From an uncultured Rickettsiales bacterium (GTDB lineage Bacteria > Pseudomonadota > Alphaproteobacteria > Rickettsiales > UBA1997), in assembly GCA_944390875.1 (NCBI GenBank), contig CALXRO010000090.1, forward strand, positions 1 to 11,064: a DNA stretch of 11,064 bases, written 5' to 3'. Made by a program: the position numbers and the translations under genes. The notes below the pieces were generated by a model. The model was not told the origin of the DNA, made no database searches, and worked only from the letters and a program-made list of their open reading frames with translations. Positions 5,805 to 11,064 of the stretch are shown here, in pieces. Position 1 is the first letter of the stretch, and every line of letters starts with the position of its first letter.

Positions 5805-7592
5805 ATGAGGTTCAGAAACAAGGAATCAGTTAGAGGATATTATTGGAATTTAAAAGATTATGATGAAAATTTAGCTCTAACAATTTATCAAAAAAATAAT
5901 GTATCTGCAGTTGTCAGCAGACTATTAGCACTAAAAAAAATTAATATTGAGGAAATAAATAATTTTTTAAACCCAAAAATTAGAAACTTATTAAAAAACC
6001 CATACCATTTAATAGACATGGATAAGGCTGTTTTAGCTATATATGACGCTATAATAAACAAAAAAAACATATGTATTTTTGGAGACTACGACGTAGATGG
6101 GGTTACCTCAACAGCACTTATGACAATGTTTTTTAAAAATATAGGTATAAAAGTATCAAATTACATTCCTGATAGAATAGATGACGGCTACGGACTTAGT
6201 AATAATATTATTTTAAAACTAAACAAAAAAAAAATAGATCTTATAATAACAGTTGATTGTGGAATATCTTGTATTGATGCTGTGGATTTAGCAAATGAAT
6301 TAGGAATAAAAGTAATAATAACTGATCATCACATATCAGCAGCAAAAATTCCAAATGCTTTGGCTGTAATAAATCCAAATAGATTAGATGAAAAATCAGA
6401 ATATAAATATCTGGCTGGAGTTGGAGTAGCATTTTTATTATGTGTAGCCATAAATATGCACCTTAAGAAAGTTGGATATTATAACGAAAATAATTTAAAA
6501 GAACCAAATTTGATGAATATGCTTGACCTTGTTGCTTTAGGAACTGTTTGTGATGTAATGCCATTAATTGGTATAAATAGAGCTTTTGTAAAACAAGGAC
6601 TAAAAATATTCCAAATGAGAAAAAATATTGGTTTAACAGCAATATCAGATATTATTGGTATAAATGAAGTAAATGATACTCATCATTTAGGATATGTTAT
6701 AGGTCCTAGGATCAATGCGAGCGGAAGAGTTGGCGATGTAAATATAGGTAATAAATTACTATGCTGTGAGGATAAGTTTGAAGCTAAAAAATTATCTGAA
6801 CAATTAAATAGTTTTAATTTAAAAAGGCAAAATATAGAAAAAGAAATATTAGAAGACGCTATAGAACAAGTTGAAAAAAATAATTTGGTTAACAACCCTG
6901 TAATATTTGTAGAAGGGGAAAATTGGCATGAAGGAGTTATTGGTATTATAGCATCAAGAATAAAAGATAAATATAACAGACCAGTAATTGTAATATCAAA
7001 GGAAAACAAGACATCTGGAAAAGCATCTTGTAGATCAGTTGATAAAAGTGTAGATATTGGATCTGTTATAATAAAAGCTAGAGAAAATGGATTGTTATTA
7101 ACTGGAGGTGGTCATGCCATGGCTGGTGGTTTTACTTTTAATATCTCAAAATTAGATGAAATAAAAAATTTTATAAACGAACAAATAAAAAATAAACTTG
7201 ACAATTATCTTATAAATAATGAAAGATATGCAGATATAACGCTTGATATAAGTTCTATAAATGAAAAAATGATTAAAGATTTGGAAAGCATGGGGCCATT
7301 TGGGGTTGATAATCCAAAACCAATGATAATTCTAGAAAATGTTATTATATTAAATGCAAAAAAATTTGGAAAAAGTAGCGAACATGCAAGATGTATAGTT
7401 ACTTCAAACAATGTAATTTCAAGTTCAAAATCTTTGGTTGTTAATTTTTTTAGATTTGATGAAAAAAAGATTTTAGATATATTATTTAGTGGAAAACAAA
7501 TTTGTTGCGATATAATTGGCAATATATCAATAAACAGATGGATGAATTTGAATACAATACAATTTACTGGAGAAGATATTATACTTGAATGA
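5805..7592 (+). CDS. recJ: Single-stranded-DNA-specific exonuclease RecJ
   Basis: RecJ is a 5'-3' exonuclease on single-stranded DNA that acts in RecF-pathway recombination, mismatch repair and base excision repair. At 595 residues it has the usual length. The DHH phosphoesterase motifs are complete: GDYDVDG (94-100), VDCG (150-153), TDHH (173-176) and GTVCDVMP (246-253), which together bind two metal ions. GPRINASGR (300-308) follows. The DHHA1 domain shows EGENWHEGVIGIIASR (370-385), and GGGHAMAGG (434-442) closes the catalytic core. The C-terminal OB-type region includes MGPFGVDNP (496-504). The ATG at 5805 is preceded by AAGAG at a reasonable distance, one of the few Shine-Dalgarno-like sequences in this window. 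It probably shares a transcript with trmD. A run of ten A residues lies inside it at 6225-6234 (codons for LNKKKID), a possible slippage site. It converges with the next gene. Confidence 0.97.
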   Translation: MRFRNKESVRGYYWNLKDYDENLALTIYQKNNVSAVVSRLLALKKINIEEINNFLNPKIRNLLKNPYHLIDMDKAVLAIYDAIINKKNICIFGDYDVDGVTSTALMTMFFKNIGIKVSNYIPDRIDDGYGLSNNIILKLNKKKIDLIITVDCGISCIDAVDLANELGIKVIITDHHISAAKIPNALAVINPNRLDEKSEYKYLAGVGVAFLLCVAINMHLKKVGYYNENNLKEPNLMNMLDLVALGTVCDVMPLIGINRAFVKQGLKIFQMRKNIGLTAISDIIGINEVNDTHHLGYVIGPRINASGRVGDVNIGNKLLCCEDKFEAKKLSEQLNSFNLKRQNIEKEILEDAIEQVEKNNLVNNPVIFVEGENWHEGVIGIIASRIKDKYNRPVIVISKENKTSGKASCRSVDKSVDIGSVIIKARENGLLLTGGGHAMAGGFTFNISKLDEIKNFINEQIKNKLDNYLINNERYADITLDISSINEKMIKDLESMGPFGVDNPKPMIILENVIILNAKKFGKSSEHARCIVTSNNVISSSKSLVVNFFRFDEKKILDILFSGKQICCDIIGNISINRWMNLNTIQFTGEDIILE

Positions 7593-7607
7593 ATCACACT
7601 ATAATTT

Positions 7608-10571
7608 TCACCTTTGACCAGAAAAAAACTTAAGCATAGAATTTATTGGTGTTATATTATTTATTCCATTTGCCTTAGTTATTTTAAAAATAAACTCAGA
7701 GTCATAATTTTTCTTAAAAATTGTGTAGTCAACTGTTATAAGTCCTTTATCTTCACCACTAAATAAAATTTGATTTATTATAGGCAATTTATTAAGACCA
7801 AGTAGTTTATTTAATTTTTCTATAGGTATTATAAAACCTCGAAAATCTATCATTCCAGAATTTATATTTATAAAACCACTACCATTTATACCAACTCCAA
7901 ATATATCGCTACTATTAATCATAACATCGTTCAAATATAAGATACCATTTAGCAATTCTAAATCACTTTTTAATTTTTCAAAACTTATCATATTTTGATC
8001 TTTAAGATTATTTTTTACATTTTCCGACACATTTTCATTATTTAATATATAGTTAAAAAGTTTAGCATCTTTTATATTATTAGTAATAATACTAAAACCT
8101 TCATTTATCAGAATTTTACCAGTAATTTTAGAATAATTATCAAGGTTGCCATTGAAATAAAAGTTTCCATAGACAACATTATTTGTTATTAAACTACTAC
8201 TCAAAAATGCCCCAAAATTTTCACATTCAATATTTATATTATATTTTATATTTTTTTCTTCACTTTCAATTACATTAATAAACAATCTGCCATTTTCATT
8301 TCCATTATTTTTAAATTTAAAAGATTTTAATTCTCCTTTTTCTAAGGAAACAGTAGCAAAAATATTATTTAAATTATATGTATTATTAATAGTAATATTA
8401 TCTATTTGAAACTTTAAATTTAAATCAGGTTTGTAATTATTACTATTTTTATGGTTGATATCCAAAAAATTCAAAATTTCTTCCTTATAAAAATCTTTTT
8501 TAATATTCAATTTATCAATATTAACAAAAATATCTGGATTTTCATTTGGTTTTGCAGTATATAAAACGCTAAATTTATTATTATTATAAATAAAATAATC
8601 AAAATTTAACTCACTTAAAATGCCAGCCTCAACATTACCATTACCTAAAAAATCTATATTATCACTTAATTTTGGTCTTATATTTGATAGTAAAACTCTA
8701 TTATCATTAACAACTATATCAAGTAAAATTTTAATATCATCACCTCTAATTTTATCAAATTCAATTATAGGATAACTTATTAATGCATTCTTACAATCTA
8801 TTTCTGACTCAAAAGAGTTTGAACCTATTTTTTTAATTAAATCTGCTTTTATGCTTGAATTGTCTTTAAATAAAACAGTATTATTATCGATAATTTCACT
8901 ATATATTTTTATATAAGTATTTTTAAATGTTGCTTTAGCTATCGGTACTGATATAACTGCCTCTGTAAAAGCATAACCATTAATATATGTTGTAACTATG
9001 TCTTTTACTTTCTTTCTATCCTTATTATCTACAAAATAAAATAATTCATACGCATTGCCTTTTGCATTTGTATTTATGTATATGGTTGAGTCTTCGTCTT
9101 CAAAGTCAAGGTAAACTTTTGCATTATATAAAACCGTATCTGCTATTTTTGCATTATCAATATAAACATTCATATCTTTTTTGCTAAAAATAGCTTTTGC
9201 ATTTATATTTGTTATAATTGGGAAAGAATCATAATAGTCAATTGATGTATCAACAAAATCAACTTCTGATTTTATTGAATCTAACACAAAATTACCATCA
9301 ATATAATCAAAATCCATATAAGCAAAAGCTTTATCGATATAGCCATTACTTATATGCTCAACAACCCAGTCTCTTATCCCAAGATCATCGAGAAACACAG
9401 GCCATAAAACCCTTATATCATTTACTGGAGCATTATTTATATCTATATCTATTTTCATATCTCTATTTTTATAACAATCCAGAGTCATATAAAATTTCGC
9501 AACTCTTTCAGATATAAAATTTATTTTAACAGAATTAAGTTTTATATGATTTGCCCCATCAGTTTCGCCATCTAAAGATAAATTCTTATAAATAATCCTA
9601 TCTCCAAAAACTTGTCTTACCAAAAAATTGCCAGAATTTGAATATAAATTAAAATTAGCTTTAATAAAATTAATATAATTTGAAAAATTTGCATTTAATT
9701 CGAAATTAAATAAGCCATCTATATTATTTAAAGACTCATGAAGCCAGTCTTTTTTATATCCAGATAGACTTGCAAAATCTATACTACTTACTTTAAAATT
9801 ATTTATTCCTAAATTACAATTTATATCATTATTCTCGTTTATTGAACAATTACAATTCATATTAACAAAATCCATATTATCGTTAATTTTTAACTTTAAT
9901 TTTGTATTAATATTTATAATTTCATTCAATTTTCCTGATAGTTTTATATGACTTTCAATTACGTCAATTTTATTTGAAGATCCATTATTTTTATCAAATA
10001 TATATAAAGAACTATTACCTATTGATAAAGAATTTATAATTTTATTTTCTCTATGTAGATACCGTATAATTTCATATATTTTTGCTTGTACTTCATCAAT
10101 ATTAATTATTAAATTATTTTCTTCCTGTTTTTCAAGTTGGTTATATCCAACATAAGCAATGAGTTTATTTATCTTTATTTCATCTAAAATAAACAATTTT
10201 TTTATTAAATCTTTTATCTTAAACTTAAAACCTATCTTTGGAAACATTACAAAGTTATCTTCATAATCAAATTCCAAATTATATATATTATAAGTTATTC
10301 TCAATCTTTTGTCTATACCTATTTTCGCACTATTATACTTATAATTAGATATCAAACCTGTTTCTGTTATCTTATTGTCTATAAATTTATTTAAAATTTC
10401 TATTTCCTGAGGCTCTTTTATAAGTAAAACAACAAGAAAAGATAATGGTATTAACATAGCAATAACAATTGCCATAATCAATTTTAATAAAATAAAAAAA
10501 TACGAAAAAAGCAAATTTGTTATTGACCTATTCGTATTTTTACTCACTATCTTTAATGTTTTTTCTTTCAT
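7608..10571 (-). CDS. YhdP-like envelope protein with DUF3971 and AsmA-C regions
   Basis: This 987-residue protein resembles the AsmA-like YhdP family, large proteins anchored in the inner membrane that span the periplasm and take part in phospholipid movement to the outer membrane. A single strong transmembrane segment lies at about residues 19-51, followed by a long region of alternating beta-type sequence. The stretch around 389-410 (VLWPVFLDDLGIRDWVVEHI) fits the DUF3971 core. The C-terminal part has the AsmA-C pattern: INGSGFININSGMIDFRG, then IIPIEKLNKLLG and a final NGINNITPINSMLKFF corresponding to the usual NPLSALxPGFLR-type tail. It is shorter than E. coli YhdP (about 1266). I start at the ATG at 10571 because the longer frame begins with TTG at 10598 and overlaps thrS; the ATG follows the thrS stop by four bases. 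No Shine-Dalgarno is visible. Asn, Ile and Lys are very frequent, as expected from the base composition. The family call is from motif memory; the role in lipid transport is known only for relatives. Confidence 0.82.
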   Translation of the reverse strand: MKEKTLKIVSKNTNRSITNLLFSYFFILLKLIMAIVIAMLIPLSFLVVLLIKEPQEIEILNKFIDNKITETGLISNYKYNSAKIGIDKRLRITYNIYNLEFDYEDNFVMFPKIGFKFKIKDLIKKLFILDEIKINKLIAYVGYNQLEKQEENNLIINIDEVQAKIYEIIRYLHRENKIINSLSIGNSSLYIFDKNNGSSNKIDVIESHIKLSGKLNEIININTKLKLKINDNMDFVNMNCNCSINENNDINCNLGINNFKVSSIDFASLSGYKKDWLHESLNNIDGLFNFELNANFSNYINFIKANFNLYSNSGNFLVRQVFGDRIIYKNLSLDGETDGANHIKLNSVKINFISERVAKFYMTLDCYKNRDMKIDIDINNAPVNDIRVLWPVFLDDLGIRDWVVEHISNGYIDKAFAYMDFDYIDGNFVLDSIKSEVDFVDTSIDYYDSFPIITNINAKAIFSKKDMNVYIDNAKIADTVLYNAKVYLDFEDEDSTIYINTNAKGNAYELFYFVDNKDRKKVKDIVTTYINGYAFTEAVISVPIAKATFKNTYIKIYSEIIDNNTVLFKDNSSIKADLIKKIGSNSFESEIDCKNALISYPIIEFDKIRGDDIKILLDIVVNDNRVLLSNIRPKLSDNIDFLGNGNVEAGILSELNFDYFIYNNNKFSVLYTAKPNENPDIFVNIDKLNIKKDFYKEEILNFLDINHKNSNNYKPDLNLKFQIDNITINNTYNLNNIFATVSLEKGELKSFKFKNNGNENGRLFINVIESEEKNIKYNINIECENFGAFLSSSLITNNVVYGNFYFNGNLDNYSKITGKILINEGFSIITNNIKDAKLFNYILNNENVSENVKNNLKDQNMISFEKLKSDLELLNGILYLNDVMINSSDIFGVGINGSGFININSGMIDFRGFIIPIEKLNKLLGLNKLPIINQILFSGEDKGLITVDYTIFKKNYDSEFIFKITKANGINNITPINSMLKFFSGQR

Positions 10572-10575
10572 ACAA

Positions 10576-11064
10576 CTAGTTAAATAAACTATAGTCAAAA
10601 TGTTTATTTATAATTTTATTTTTTAATATACTAATAAATTTATCAAGGTCCATATCGTAAGTTTTATCATCCCCAAAAATCCTAACATTAATTTTTTTAT
10701 TTTCTTTTTCAGTTTTTCCTATAGTTAAAATATAAGGAATTTTTTGTAATGACAATTCTCTAATTTTATAACCTATTTTTTCATTTGTTTTATCAACACA
10801 AACCCTTATACCATTTTTAGTAAGTTCTAAATATATCTCTTCAGCATAATCTTCTACTTCGCTTACTATCGTTGCTATAGCTACTTGCATTGGATTTAAC
10901 CAAAGTGGAAACTTACCTTCTGTATGTTCTATATATATACCCATAAACCTTTCAATAGAACCCAATATAGCTCTGTGCAACATTATAGGTTCATGTTTTT
11001 TACCGTCTTCTCCTATATAAGACATTTCAAATCTTTTCGGTAAATTCATATCTAATTGTAATGT
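10576..11064 (-). CDS. thrS: Threonine-tRNA ligase, C-terminal part (partial, runs off right edge)
   Basis: ThrRS charges tRNA-Thr with threonine in the cytoplasm. The window holds its last 162 codons; the frame continues without a stop to the right edge (TLQLDMNLPKRF), so the ATG at 11047-11049 is internal, not the start. The end of the class II catalytic core is seen in the motif 3 segment MLHRAILGSIERF with its conserved arginine. It is followed by the anticodon-binding domain: FPLWLNPMQVAIATI, NEKIGYKIRELSLQKIPYILTIG, and the terminal helix LDKFISILKN. The N-terminal TGS, editing and motif 1-2 regions lie outside the window. The stop TAG is four bases from the ATG of the YhdP-like gene on the same strand, so the two are very likely co-transcribed. 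Confidence 0.96.
   Translation of the reverse strand, partial: TLQLDMNLPKRFEMSYIGEDGKKHEPIMLHRAILGSIERFMGIYIEHTEGKFPLWLNPMQVAIATIVSEVEDYAEEIYLELTKNGIRVCVDKTNEKIGYKIRELSLQKIPYILTIGKTEKENKKINVRIFGDDKTYDMDLDKFISILKNKIINKHFDYSLFN

Noticed and set aside
9218..9517. A 99-codon plus-strand frame inside the YhdP-like gene, and other long opposite-strand frames within uvrA and recJ.
   Set aside because: Compositions rich in Gln, Tyr, Leu, His or Ile without any domain pattern; they are the reverse-strand images of genes with clear family motifs.
10572..10598. Longer N-terminus of the YhdP-like protein starting with TTG at 10598.
   Set aside because: It would overlap thrS by 23 bases and begin with nine residues that are not part of the membrane-anchor pattern; the ATG at 10571, four bases after the thrS stop, fits better.

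Overview
The window is a stretch of ordinary chromosome from a strongly AT-rich, compact Gram-negative bacterium. The family-level signals point to an alphaproteobacterium, probably a reduced-genome lineage (Rickettsiales-like or another AT-rich group). UvrA has only half of its first zinc-finger ligand set, in the style I associate with alphaproteobacteria. The LolC/E permease has the N-terminal pattern typical of that class. There is also a DUF3971/AsmA-C protein followed upstream by thrS. The standard genetic code is used: Trp is TGG, and TAA, TGA and TAG all serve as stops. The lineage assignment is inference from remembered family patterns, not from a search.

Layout from left to right. 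Positions 1-66 (minus) hold the first 22 codons of an exported protein that leaves the window. Positions 67-326 form a divergent intergenic region with a plausible uvrA promoter. Positions 327-3254 (plus) are uvrA. Positions 3255-3518 are an AT-rich gap with two promoter-like sites and a perfect 9-bp hairpin followed by a T-rich tract, all pointing rightwards. Positions 3519-4766 (minus) are lolC/lolE, starting at TTG. Positions 4767-4855 form a short divergent region with superimposed promoter-like sites. Positions 4856-4993 (plus) encode a 45-residue lipoprotein whose stop overlaps the start of trmD (4990-5715). Then follows recJ (5805-7592). Positions 7608-10571 (minus) encode a YhdP/AsmA-like envelope protein, and 10576-11064 (minus) the C-terminal part of thrS, which enters from the right edge.

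Functionally, two genes serve DNA repair (uvrA, recJ), two serve translation (trmD, thrS) and three or four serve the envelope (LolC/E lipoprotein export, the small lipoprotein, the YhdP-like protein, the signal-peptide gene at the left edge). Likely transcription units are lipoprotein-trmD-recJ on the plus strand and thrS-YhdP-like on the minus strand; recJ and the YhdP-like gene converge with only 15 bp between their stops.

I found no CRISPR array, insertion sequence, rRNA, tRNA, phage gene or defence system. The least-explained pieces are the promoter-plus-terminator cassette at 3402-3512, which could encode a small RNA of about 70 nt, and the tiny lipoprotein coupled to trmD.
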